This document shows positions 1 through 6,215 of a stretch of 8,481 nt of DNA, in pieces. The stretch covers positions 1-8,481 of the forward strand of contig USFX01000115.1 of NCBI GenBank assembly GCA_900553965.1, in the 5' to 3' direction. Under the pieces are notes generated by a model. It did no database searches. It worked only from the letters and a program-made list of their open reading frames with translations, and was not told the DNA's origin. Positions within the stretch are counted from its first letter, which is position 1. Each line of letters begins with the position of its first letter. Position numbers and translations under genes: made by a program. The stretch comes from an uncultured Prevotella sp. (lineage in GTDB: Bacteria; Bacteroidota; Bacteroidia; Bacteroidales; Bacteroidaceae).

Positions 1-392
1 ATAGTCTCCATCAGATAGTATTCCTGATCGGCGCAGGTGACGGCTCCGGGGACAATCATGGGGCCGTCGGCGGCGTTCAGCGTGTCACCTGGCACGGCAT
101 GGCAGCGGGCAACAAAGACGCCCGGCAGGGAGTCCGTAGGGCTGTCGAAGGCCACGATGTCGCCACGTCGGATCGCGCTGCGGCAGAGCCGGCCATAGCG
201 GAACAGCCCGCCCATGCGCCCCGTGCGCAGTCCGTAACTCCAGCGGTTGACCAGAATACGGTCGCCGGCGATGAACTCCGGTTGGAGTGCCGAACCGCGA
301 ACGATGCAAACGGTGAAAGCCAGTGCGCGGAACGCCAGAGTGAGCGCGGCTGCGATCACTAATGTCAAGGCGAACTTCACACAGGCTTTCAT
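1..392 (-). CDS. S26-family signal peptidase-like protein lacking the catalytic lysine (partial, C-terminus off window)
   Basis: The frame opens at ATG 392..390 and stays open to the window edge, giving 130 whole codons; the C-terminus is missing. Residues 5-30 form one hydrophobic membrane anchor. The motif RGSALQPEF follows, with Ser34 at the position of the signal peptidase I nucleophile, then GDRILVN and WSYGLR (box C-like) and RRGDIVAF (box D start). In the active family, box D continues with a K-R pair before the G-L-P-G-D turn. Here the same place reads VFVARCHAVPGD, so Ala95 replaces the general-base lysine. The gene starts 55 bases after the stop of lepB and is probably co-transcribed with it. 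A short degenerate second S26 protein beside lepB is, as I recall, common in Bacteroidales. Whether it cleaves anything cannot be judged from sequence alone; a regulatory or scaffold role for LepB is an inference. Confidence 0.85.
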   Translation of the reverse strand, partial: MKACVKFALTLVIAAALTLAFRALAFTVCIVRGSALQPEFIAGDRILVNRWSYGLRTGRMGGLFRYGRLCRSAIRRGDIVAFDSPTDSLPGVFVARCHAVPGDTLNAADGPMIVPGAVTCADQEYYLMET

Positions 393-447
393 GTCTCTTC
401 TGATTATGTCATTCGTTGCCGGCCGTGCGGCCGTGCCGCTTCGGTCG

Positions 448-1863
448 CTATTTGATATTGTCCACCATGCGGAACAGACGGTTCCAGCGGATGCCGCTGA
501 AACCTCCGCGGTCGGGATCGCTGGACCACCAGATGAATATCGGCTTGCCCACGATGTGGTCTTCGGGAACAAATCCCCAGATGCGCGAATCGGCCGAGCG
601 GTGGCGGTTGTCGCCCATCATCCAGTAGTAGTCCATCCGGAAGGTATATTCCGATGTCTCCTTGCCGTTGATGAAGATGCGTCCGTCGCTTATCCGGAGG
701 TCGTTGCCCTCGTAGACGCGTATCGGCCGCTCATAGACGGCGATGTTATCCATCGTCAGCTTTATCGTTCCGCCCTTCTTGGGAATCCACACCGGACCGT
801 AGTTGTCGACCGTCCAGTGCTTGTTTCCGTTGAGCGGATAGGTGAAGTGGTCGTCCTGCTCGACTACCGGACCGATGATTTCGACGAGGTCCTTGCGCCG
901 TGACAGCTCGTTGTAGGCACGCTTCGTCAGCGGGATATAGCCGGCCGTGTTGAGACACTGGAGGTCTTCCATCGTTATGCCGAGGTCCTTCATCAGTTCG
1001 TCGGGCAGCGACTGGAGCAGCCGGACGTAGTATGTGTACTGCACGTTGTCCGGCTCCTTGTTCGCCTTTCCGTCGAGATAGACGATGCGGTCGCGTATCT
1101 GAAGCGTCTGACCGGGCAGTCCGACACATCTCTTGACGTAGTTCTCGCGGCGGTCGACGGGGCGCGTGGCCAGTTCGCCGTACTGCGCACGGTTCCGGAG
1201 GATGTACTCACGGCCATCGGCGTAGATGTAGTCGAAGTAGCTGCGGCGGTCTGTCGCACTGAGCGAATCGAGGTCGACGGCCGGCGGATTGAGCCCGTAA
1301 CCGATCTGATAGCACATCTGATAGTAGTCCTGGTCCTTCACTTCCGGTGCCGTGCAGATAGTGTCGCCGCACGGGAAGTTGAAGACAACAATGTCGTTGA
1401 GACGGACTTTGCCCAGTCCCTCGACGCGGCGGTAGTCCCACTGCGGCCACTTGATGTACGACGGACAGTCGAGAACGGGCAGCGTGTGCTGCGTCAGGGG
1501 CATGGTGAGCGGCGTCTGCGGTATGCGCGGGCCGTAGCTCATCTTGCTGACGAAGAGATAGTCGCCGGTCAGAAGCGACTTCTCCAACGAGCTGGAGGGT
1601 ATGACGTAGTTCTGGAAGAAGAACAGATTGATGAAATAGACGGCCACGAGGGCGAACACGAGGGCGTCTACCCACGACATGACGAACCTCACCACGGGGT
1701 TAAGGGAGTCCTTCCACCACTGCCATTTGATTTTCTTGGTGATATAGACATCGTATATGAACGGTATGACAATGAGTCCCAGCCAGCTCCTCACCCATAC
1801 GAGGAAGGAGAGATAGAGCATCAGGACGACGATGAACTTCAGCCACTGCTTTTTATTTTTCAT
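448..1863 (-). CDS. lepB: Signal peptidase I (leader peptidase)
   Basis: This 471-residue integral membrane serine peptidase removes signal peptides from exported preproteins, with its active site on the periplasmic side. Hydrophobic segments lie at about residues 9-37 and 64-84. Box B is PSSSLEKSLLTGD, with Ser92 the likely nucleophile. Box C is SKMSYGPR, and box D is NYVKRCVGLPG with Lys244 the general base. Box E is GDNRHRSADSR at about 417-427. The protein is longer than the E. coli enzyme because of extra sequence between the catalytic boxes, as is usual for Bacteroidales LepB. I chose ATG 1863 (MKNKKQWLK); the frame could extend to a TTG at 1899, but that would place 12 atypical residues before the usual start and run into the repeat region. 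The upstream sequence is A-rich without a Shine-Dalgarno, normal for the phylum. The gene lies between dapB and a second S26 gene. Confidence 0.96.
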   Translation of the reverse strand: MKNKKQWLKFIVVLMLYLSFLVWVRSWLGLIVIPFIYDVYITKKIKWQWWKDSLNPVVRFVMSWVDALVFALVAVYFINLFFFQNYVIPSSSLEKSLLTGDYLFVSKMSYGPRIPQTPLTMPLTQHTLPVLDCPSYIKWPQWDYRRVEGLGKVRLNDIVVFNFPCGDTICTAPEVKDQDYYQMCYQIGYGLNPPAVDLDSLSATDRRSYFDYIYADGREYILRNRAQYGELATRPVDRRENYVKRCVGLPGQTLQIRDRIVYLDGKANKEPDNVQYTYYVRLLQSLPDELMKDLGITMEDLQCLNTAGYIPLTKRAYNELSRRKDLVEIIGPVVEQDDHFTYPLNGNKHWTVDNYGPVWIPKKGGTIKLTMDNIAVYERPIRVYEGNDLRISDGRIFINGKETSEYTFRMDYYWMMGDNRHRSADSRIWGFVPEDHIVGKPIFIWWSSDPDRGGFSGIRWNRLFRMVDNIK

Positions 1864-1901
1864 TGGATGTTTTTTAAATAAGAAGTTAAAAGAAGTCAAA
1901 C

Positions 1902-2061
1902 GGAGATATCGCTCCCTGCGGTCGCTAAGGAGATAAAAGACAAATATCTTGTCGGGTAAAAGCCTGAACCCTTGATATCAGGTATAGTCTTTTAACTCCT
2001 GAGCGGGCTTTGCCCGCGATATCTCCCTTTAACTCCTAAGCGGCGAAGCCGCGATAACTCC
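1902..2061. repeat. REP-like repeat cluster between dapB and lepB (three copies)
   Basis: Three related units of 29-31 bp start with CTCCT, then AGCG, a short inverted core, GCGATA and CTCC. Copy 1 (1902-1932) is on the minus strand; copies 2 (1996-2026) and 3 (2033-2061) are on the plus strand. Copy 2 contains a perfect hairpin, GCGGGC-TTT-GCCCGC (2003-2017). Copy 3 contains GCGGC-GAA-GCCGC (2040-2052). Copies 1 and 2 share a flanking GTCTTTTA, so 1902-1941 and 1987-2026 form one long imperfect inverted repeat around 45 bases. No T-run follows the hairpins on either strand, so these do not look like terminators. They would lie inside a dapB-lepB transcript and could affect its processing or stability. 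Confidence 0.8.
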
Positions 2062-2067
2062 TCTAAT

Positions 2068-2823
2068 TTAAAACTTAAACATATCGTTGATTGTCAGTAG
2101 ACCGCTGTGACTGGCCGTATATTCGGCCGCCAGCACTGCCCCGAGGGCAAATCCGCGGCGCGAATGGGCGTCGTGTGTGATGGTGATGCAGTCGGCATCG
2201 CTGTCATAGCTAATTGTATGGATGCCCGGCACCTCGCCCCGGCGTATGCTGTCGATGGCCAGCTGGTCGTCGGCTGGCGTGTTTTCCGTCACGACCGTGC
2301 CGTCCGGCTGCGTCAGCGTACCGACGGTCCAGGAGTTCTTCCGGTCGATGGCCGCGGTGATTTCGCCGGCCAAGGTGATTGCCGTTCCGCTGGGATGGTC
2401 GAGCTTGTGGACGTGGTGAACCTCCTCCATGCGCACGTCATACTGCGGAAAACCGTTCATGATGCGTGCCAGATAGCGGTTGACGGCCGAGAATATGGCC
2501 ATTCCGACGGAGAAATTGGAAGCCCAGAATAGCGTCTTACCCTCCTTCTCGCACATCCGGCGCACGTCGTCGCCGTGGTCGTCCATCCATCCCGTCGAAC
2601 CGCTGACGACCTTGACGCCGCGGCTGAAAGCCTTCAGATAGTTGTCGTAGGCCACGTGGGGCGCTGTAAACTCGATGGCCACGTCGGCCGAAGCAAACTC
2701 AGGACTGTCGAAGTCCTGCTGATTGTCTATGTCTATGATACTTACGATTTCGTGGCCGCGGCTGCGGGCAATCTCTTCAATCATCCTGCCCATCTTGCCG
2801 TAGCCGATTAATGCTATTTTCAT
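2068..2823 (-). CDS. dapB: 4-hydroxy-tetrahydrodipicolinate reductase
   Basis: This 251-residue cytosolic enzyme reduces the DapA product to tetrahydrodipicolinate using NAD(P)H, in the diaminopimelate/lysine pathway that supplies peptidoglycan. The N-terminal Rossmann motif is IALIGYGKMG (residues 3-12). The SGSTGW stretch (74-79) matches the family's GTTG nucleotide-binding loop. The catalytic signature is EVHHVHKLDHPSGTA (134-148), with the His136-His137 pair, Lys140 and the PSGTA substrate loop. The C-terminal HDAHSRRGFALGA segment is also typical. Length is normal for Bacteroidales. I chose ATG 2823 (MKIALIGYG) because the Rossmann strand should begin immediately; an upstream TTG at 2847 would add eight residues and overlap the promoter motif. 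It appears to be the first gene of a dapB-lepB-lepB2 unit. Confidence 0.96.
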   Translation of the reverse strand: MKIALIGYGKMGRMIEEIARSRGHEIVSIIDIDNQQDFDSPEFASADVAIEFTAPHVAYDNYLKAFSRGVKVVSGSTGWMDDHGDDVRRMCEKEGKTLFWASNFSVGMAIFSAVNRYLARIMNGFPQYDVRMEEVHHVHKLDHPSGTAITLAGEITAAIDRKNSWTVGTLTQPDGTVVTENTPADDQLAIDSIRRGEVPGIHTISYDSDADCITITHDAHSRRGFALGAVLAAEYTASHSGLLTINDMFKF

Positions 2824-2844
2824 GTTAATCCGAATTAAACAGCG

Positions 2845-2852
2845 CAAAGTTA
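2845..2852 (-). promoter_or_regulatory. Bacteroidetes-type -7 promoter element for dapB
   Basis: Read on the minus strand, the sequence is TAACTTTG, an exact match to the Bacteroidetes housekeeping -7 consensus TAnnTTTG. It ends 21 bases before the dapB start codon, implying a very short leader. I do not see a clear TTTG at the -33 position. Confidence 0.6.
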
Positions 2853-2989
2853 CGGATTTTTACTCATAATACGTTGGTTTTCAGACTAAAAAAGCTAAAA
2901 AATGTCACGGCGACTTCGTTTTGCAGACAAGATTTCAGATTCATCCGACATTTAGAATGATAACACCGGAAGTATGGGACATTGCGCTC

Positions 2990-3059
2990 GCTGCCCCTCC
3001 GGGGCGCAACGGATTTGTTACACGGCCCAAGTAACGGTGTTACATGGCCCGCGTAATAG
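2990..3059. repeat. Hairpin plus two 22-bp direct repeats with GTTAC/GTAAC ends in the dapB-DUF3943 spacer
   Basis: The 305-base spacer from 2824 to 3128 has no supportable gene. It holds a perfect hairpin, GCCCC-TCC-GGGGC (2993-3005). It also holds two direct copies of TGTTACAYGGCCCRMGTAAY starting at 3016 and 3038 (period 22). Each copy is itself an inverted repeat, GTTAC-N9-GTAAC in the first and GTTAC-N9-GTAAT in the second. On the minus strand a T-rich run at about 3064-3075, downstream of the DUF3943 stop, might help end that transcript, but I see no convincing stem before it. Confidence 0.65.
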
Positions 3060-3100
3060 ATGCAAAAAAAGAAAGCCGGACGTTATGGGAGCTTACCACG

Positions 3101-3140
3101 CAGTCATCCTACAGGCTCCGCAGTCATCCTACAGGCTCCA
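3101..3140. repeat. 20-bp tandem duplication across the DUF3943 stop codon
   Basis: The unit CAGTCATCCTACAGGCTCC plus one base is present twice in direct tandem (3101-3120 and 3121-3140); the copies differ only at the last base. The second copy contains the last codons and the TAG stop of the DUF3943 gene, and the first copy is untranslated. It looks like a recent slippage or duplication event that left the reading frame unchanged. Confidence 0.85.
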
Positions 3141-4868
3141 CCCCAGTCCTATCTGCGCCGTGAACGTGCGTGCGCGGACGTCGTCATGATAGGAATAGTG
3201 GGTCTCGCGGAAGTAATAGGACGCCGAGAAGTCGAGGCTGAGGTTGTCCGTGAGGGCCAGCTGTAGCCGCGGGGTGATGACGAAAAGAAGCGCGCTGCCC
3301 TTGTCGCCCTGAGCGTTGAGATAGAGCGGATTGACCGTGCGGAGGTCGTGCGACTCATATCCCTTCCACGTATAAATATTGTAGAGGTCTGCTCCGAGGA
3401 AGAAAGAACCGTAATGGCCGAAATCCATCAGCGTGTGGACCTTCATGCTGTAGCCGCTTCCCATATTGTAGTCGCGGTCGATGACGGCATAATAGTCGCT
3501 CAGCGAGCCGCCGAGGAGTATTCCGCTGAGAAAGATGCGCTGCTCCAGACGCGCCAGATTGCCCACCGCGGGGAAGCGGTAGAGAAGTCCCGGGCCGACC
3601 GAGGCGGCCTCGGAGATGCGGAACGGGACGAGGCTGGTGCCGTCCTTGACGGGCTGGGAGTCGTAGTAGTTGAAATGCTGGAAGAGTCCGAACTCCGCCT
3701 GCATGCCGTTGGCGGAATAGACCGGTGCGCTCCACAGCTGTCCGAGGAGGTGGACACGGCTGATGAGAGGCTGATTGCCACTCAGTCCGAAGGTCACGTC
3801 GGCCGTGAAATAGTCATACGGACGGTTGACGGTCTCGTCGTAGGGGTCGCCGTAGACGAGGCTGACGTCGACGTAGGGGTTTGTCTCGCCGCGGAACAGG
3901 GCGTTGTCGTCAGCCAGATAGCGCATGCCGGCGGACAGCGTCAGGGCAACCGGCAGCCGGTCGTAGTCGTGGTAAAAGCCTCCGCCGTCACGTCTGACGC
4001 GCCACGCCTCGCCGCGGATGATGCGGTTCAGACCGCGTATCGGGCAGACCACCGTGCCGAGAAACTCGCGCCAGAAGCGGGCCATGCCGCGCTTGCTGTC
4101 GTCGTAGATGAGGTCGCTGACGCGGTAGGTGACCTCTCCGATGGCTATTCCGCCTATGGTGGTGGCCATCAGGTCGTTGATGGCCGGCGGCTCTATCTCA
4201 CACATCGTCTCCCACATCAGGCTGCCGCCGAAGGCATACGGAGCCGACTGCCAGAAGTTGAGACCGTTGCTGCGGGCGGCGTTGAAGTAGAGTCCGCCGT
4301 GATAAGGATGTGCGAAAAGGTTGGTGGAGAACTGGTCGTTGTCCCAAACGAAGCCCGTCTTGAAGTTGTGATGGATGGTGTGGAGGTTTATCTGAGCGTA
4401 TTCGGCGTCGAGAACGAAGCGGTCGAAGCACTGTACGAAGGCGTTGATGCCTATCACTTCGGCCGCAGCGAGCCACGGGTGGGAGCCCCCCTCAGTCCCC
4501 CCAGGGGGGGATGAAGGGTTGACGGAGGACTGGACGTTGGTCATGTTCTCTAAGAAAAAGATGTCCTTTTCCGTGGAAATTCTGCCATCGGAGAGGGCCG
4601 AAGCCATGGCCATAGGGCTTCCCGTGGCGTCTTCCTCCGTCACGAGACGGAGATAATGGGCCGCCATGCTGTCCACTGCCTCCGGCGTAGGTGCTGCCGG
4701 GACGGTCGCGGGGCTATCGGATATTCTCGCCGTGAGCGTGTCTGTCGTCTCCGTTAGTATATCAGAAGTCTCCGCTATTATGTCTGTCGTCTCCGCCGCA
4801 ACGGCCATCAACGGCATAGCGGCCATGAGTATGCTTATCGTCGTTCGTCTTTTCATCGTCGTGATCAT
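3129..4868 (-). CDS. DUF3943 domain-containing exported protein, probable outer-membrane protein
   Basis: This 579-residue protein starts with a signal peptide (KRR, a hydrophobic stretch at about 10-24, cleavage near AVA-A). Residues 26-46 are three tandem ETTDIIA-like heptads, followed by a P/A/T-rich linker. A DUF3943-like core lies at about 140-255, containing HNFKTGFVWDND, HPYHGGLYFNAARS, FWQSAPYAFGGSLMWE and INDLMATTIGGIAIGE. The rest, to residue 579, is rich in alternating aromatic/polar strands, as in a beta-barrel. The molecular function of DUF3943 is unknown to me. The start ATG at 4868 overlaps the upstream stop as ATGA, suggesting translational coupling; an internal ATG at 4856 (MKRRTT) is an equally good signal-peptide start. 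A palindromic C/G-rich element is inserted in frame at residues ~116-130. A 20-bp duplication spans the stop. Confidence 0.85.
   Translation of the reverse strand: MITTMKRRTTISILMAAMPLMAVAAETTDIIAETSDILTETTDTLTARISDSPATVPAAPTPEAVDSMAAHYLRLVTEEDATGSPMAMASALSDGRISTEKDIFFLENMTNVQSSVNPSSPPGGTEGGSHPWLAAAEVIGINAFVQCFDRFVLDAEYAQINLHTIHHNFKTGFVWDNDQFSTNLFAHPYHGGLYFNAARSNGLNFWQSAPYAFGGSLMWETMCEIEPPAINDLMATTIGGIAIGEVTYRVSDLIYDDSKRGMARFWREFLGTVVCPIRGLNRIIRGEAWRVRRDGGGFYHDYDRLPVALTLSAGMRYLADDNALFRGETNPYVDVSLVYGDPYDETVNRPYDYFTADVTFGLSGNQPLISRVHLLGQLWSAPVYSANGMQAEFGLFQHFNYYDSQPVKDGTSLVPFRISEAASVGPGLLYRFPAVGNLARLEQRIFLSGILLGGSLSDYYAVIDRDYNMGSGYSMKVHTLMDFGHYGSFFLGADLYNIYTWKGYESHDLRTVNPLYLNAQGDKGSALLFVITPRLQLALTDNLSLDFSASYYFRETHYSYHDDVRARTFTAQIGLGWSL
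4481..4520. repeat. C/G-rich palindromic element embedded in frame in the DUF3943 gene
   Basis: The stretch contains CCCCCC-TCAGT-CCCCCC-A-GGGGGGG, ending ATGAAGGG. Its composition is quite unlike the surrounding coding sequence. It encodes the low-complexity segment PSSPPGGTEGGSHP between the signal-peptide linker and the DUF3943 core. It resembles the C-run/G-run dispersed repeats I associate with intergenic regions of many Bacteroidetes genomes; that identity is from memory, not from a search. Confidence 0.65.
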
Positions 4869-5992
4869 TTCCTGTTATACTTCAGCGACAGCCCCGCCTC
4901 GATGATTGCGCGGTCGCGGTAGCGCCGTGAGTGGCAATAATAGCGCGTGTCGCCATATCCTGCGGAGACAAAGGCGCCGAGCGTGCGGCCCAGCTGCCAG
5001 TCGAGATTGACCCTCGCCTGCAGCGAGTAGAGGCGTTCGGGGCTTCCGGAGGAGTTCTTGGCGAACGTCTCGACGTGATAGAAGCCCAGGTCGCCGCTCA
5101 GGGAGAGGCGCGGCGTGAGCATGAAATACTGTCCGATGCGGTAGAACAAGGCGCCGGAGAAATCTTCGTCGAAGCCCATATAATGGGTTCCGATGCCGAT
5201 GATGTTGTATGTGCTGCGGTTGCGGAAGCGCACGGCGAAGTTTGTCTTCGTCGACGAACCGCCGTAGACCATGAAGTCCAGCCGCGTCGATGGATTGACG
5301 TTGACCAGTCCGATTTTTCTCGCCAGCGTGTCGCGGCTGTAGTTGATGATGCCCACCTGCACGCCGCGGGGATGGCTCACGCAGACGTTGAACAGTCCGA
5401 TCTGCGACCCGTTGAGCGTGTCGGCATAGTTATATATGGCCGCCTGAATGCCGCGCATGTATGACGAGCAGATGTTTGCGGCGCCGGAAATCTGCATGCC
5501 GCGGCGCACGCCCATCGAGATGTTCGTCACCGCACTGAGCTGGATGCCGCGCATCGGTGCCGTACAGGCGTTGGTCAATCCCGCCAGCTGTATGCCGCTG
5601 AACTCACGGGCCACGTTGGCGATGCCGGCCAGCTGCACGCCACGCATCGCGCCGCTGGAGGCGTTGACCGCTCCTGCCGCCTGAACACCGCTGGCGTCGC
5701 CGTGGCTCACTGCCGAGAGCAGCGCCGCGTTGACGCCGCGCATCTCCCGCCGGGCCACTCCGGTGAACGCCGAGAGCTGGACACCGCGCAGGGTGTCGAC
5801 ATTGGCGAACAGTCCGATGTTGACATAGCTGCTGAGAGAACCGTCAGCGGCATGCCGTCCGACGCCCGCTCCGATGTTTGCCGCCGTCTTCTTCTCCTGC
5901 GCCTGACACGGCACTAAGACTGTCAGCGAGACGGCGAGCAGTCCTGCCGCCATGCTACGAATGTATAGTGTCTGATAACGTTTAGTCTTCAT
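4865..5992 (-). CDS. Exported repeat protein of LA_2272 surface-repeat type with C-terminal beta-barrel-like domain
   Basis: This 375-residue protein has a long signal peptide (residues 1-32, cleavage probably near CQA-Q). Residues 55-233 hold about twelve tandem units of 15-16 residues with pattern (R/S)G(V/I)Q-x-(A/S/G)-x-x-N, for example RGVQLAGIANVAREF and SGIQLAGLTNACTAPM. The pattern resembles LA_2272 surface repeats, which should stack as a regular beta-rich solenoid. The remaining ~140 residues (LDFMVYGGSS to the final LSLKYNRK) have alternating strand character with Tyr/Phe/Arg, suggesting a small barrel or barrel-like sheet. I chose ATG 5992 because it starts a clean signal peptide; upstream codons run through the promoter and the hairpin repeat. 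It is the first gene of a two-gene operon with the DUF3943 protein. Both are probably envelope proteins; the joint function is unknown. Confidence 0.85.
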   Translation of the reverse strand: MKTKRYQTLYIRSMAAGLLAVSLTVLVPCQAQEKKTAANIGAGVGRHAADGSLSSYVNIGLFANVDTLRGVQLSAFTGVARREMRGVNAALLSAVSHGDASGVQAAGAVNASSGAMRGVQLAGIANVAREFSGIQLAGLTNACTAPMRGIQLSAVTNISMGVRRGMQISGAANICSSYMRGIQAAIYNYADTLNGSQIGLFNVCVSHPRGVQVGIINYSRDTLARKIGLVNVNPSTRLDFMVYGGSSTKTNFAVRFRNRSTYNIIGIGTHYMGFDEDFSGALFYRIGQYFMLTPRLSLSGDLGFYHVETFAKNSSGSPERLYSLQARVNLDWQLGRTLGAFVSAGYGDTRYYCHSRRYRDRAIIEAGLSLKYNRK

Positions 5993-6018
5993 TCCATACC
6001 GTTTGGATGTTTCTGCGG

Positions 6019-6026
6019 CAAAGATA
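6019..6026 (-). promoter_or_regulatory. Bacteroidetes-type -7 element for the repeat protein/DUF3943 operon
   Basis: The minus-strand sequence is TATCTTTG, an exact TAnnTTTG match. It ends 26 bases before the ATG at 5992. The -33 region would fall inside the hairpin repeat at 6036-6103, so that element may provide or disrupt upstream promoter contacts. Confidence 0.55.
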
Positions 6027-6035
6027 ATCATAAAA

Positions 6036-6103
6036 ATGAAGAGTGAAGAATGAAGAGTGAAGAATTTGCTGCCACCGTTCATTCTCCGTTCTCCATTTTT
6101 CAT
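6036..6103. repeat. Imperfect inverted-repeat element with internal GAAGAGTGAAGAAT tandem
   Basis: Two 30-base arms (6036-6065 and 6074-6103) are inverted repeats matching at 21 of 30 positions around the 8-base loop TTGCTGCC; most mismatches are transitions. The left arm is itself two tandem copies of ATGAAGAGTGAAGA. It sits exactly between the terminator at 6106-6148 and the promoter at 6019-6026. The element resembles the ATTCTTCACTCTTCATT-type dispersed repeats I recall from Prevotella and Bacteroides, and its translation does not look like a protein. Confidence 0.7.
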
Positions 6104-6105
6104 TT

Positions 6106-6148
6106 AAAAAGTTTGCCGCGGACGTACCATCACTGGCACACCCGCGGC
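6106..6148 (-). terminator. Intrinsic terminator downstream of the small exported-protein gene
   Basis: On the minus strand GCCGCGG pairs with CCGCGGC. Inside, GU/GU wobble pairs continue into GUGCCA/UGGUAC, capped by GUGA, a GNRA tetraloop. This makes a nearly unbroken 15-bp stem, followed by AAAC and five T. It lies 68 bases after the stop of the 68-residue protein gene and insulates that gene from the repeat-protein operon. Confidence 0.75.
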
Positions 6149-6215
6149 GGTGAATCTCAGACATGTTGAATTCTATTCTAATTCTCTCTATACAATTATG
6201 CCGTCATGCGACACC

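Noticed and set aside
90..107. TGGCACGGCATGGCAGC on the plus strand resembling a -24/-12 site
   Set aside because: The spacing to GC is off by one or more bases and it lies antisense inside a coding region.
247..903. Plus-strand open frame of 218 codons across the two signal peptidase genes
   Set aside because: It runs antisense to box E and other conserved parts of lepB and across the start of the next gene; no recognisable protein.
3348..4514. Long plus-strand open frame of 388 codons opposite the DUF3943 gene
   Set aside because: Its Val/Glu/Ala/Arg-rich translation is what the antisense of a GC-rich gene gives; it has no motif, while the minus strand encodes a signal peptide and DUF3943 motifs.
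5901..5915. Possible lipobox LVPC in the repeat-protein signal peptide
   Set aside because: Proline at -1 is not accepted in lipoboxes; a normal AxA-type cleavage site (CQA-Q) is nearby.
6134..6150. Plus-strand TGGCAC followed by GC at GG-N10-GC spacing, a possible second sigma-54 promoter
   Set aside because: The -12 half lacks TTGC, the match lies in the terminator stem, and nothing on the plus strand downstream is a gene.
5982..6164. Minus-strand open frame across the terminator and hairpin repeat
   Set aside because: Its translation is of a terminator stem and a repeat element and overlaps the start of the repeat-protein gene; no sign of selection as protein.
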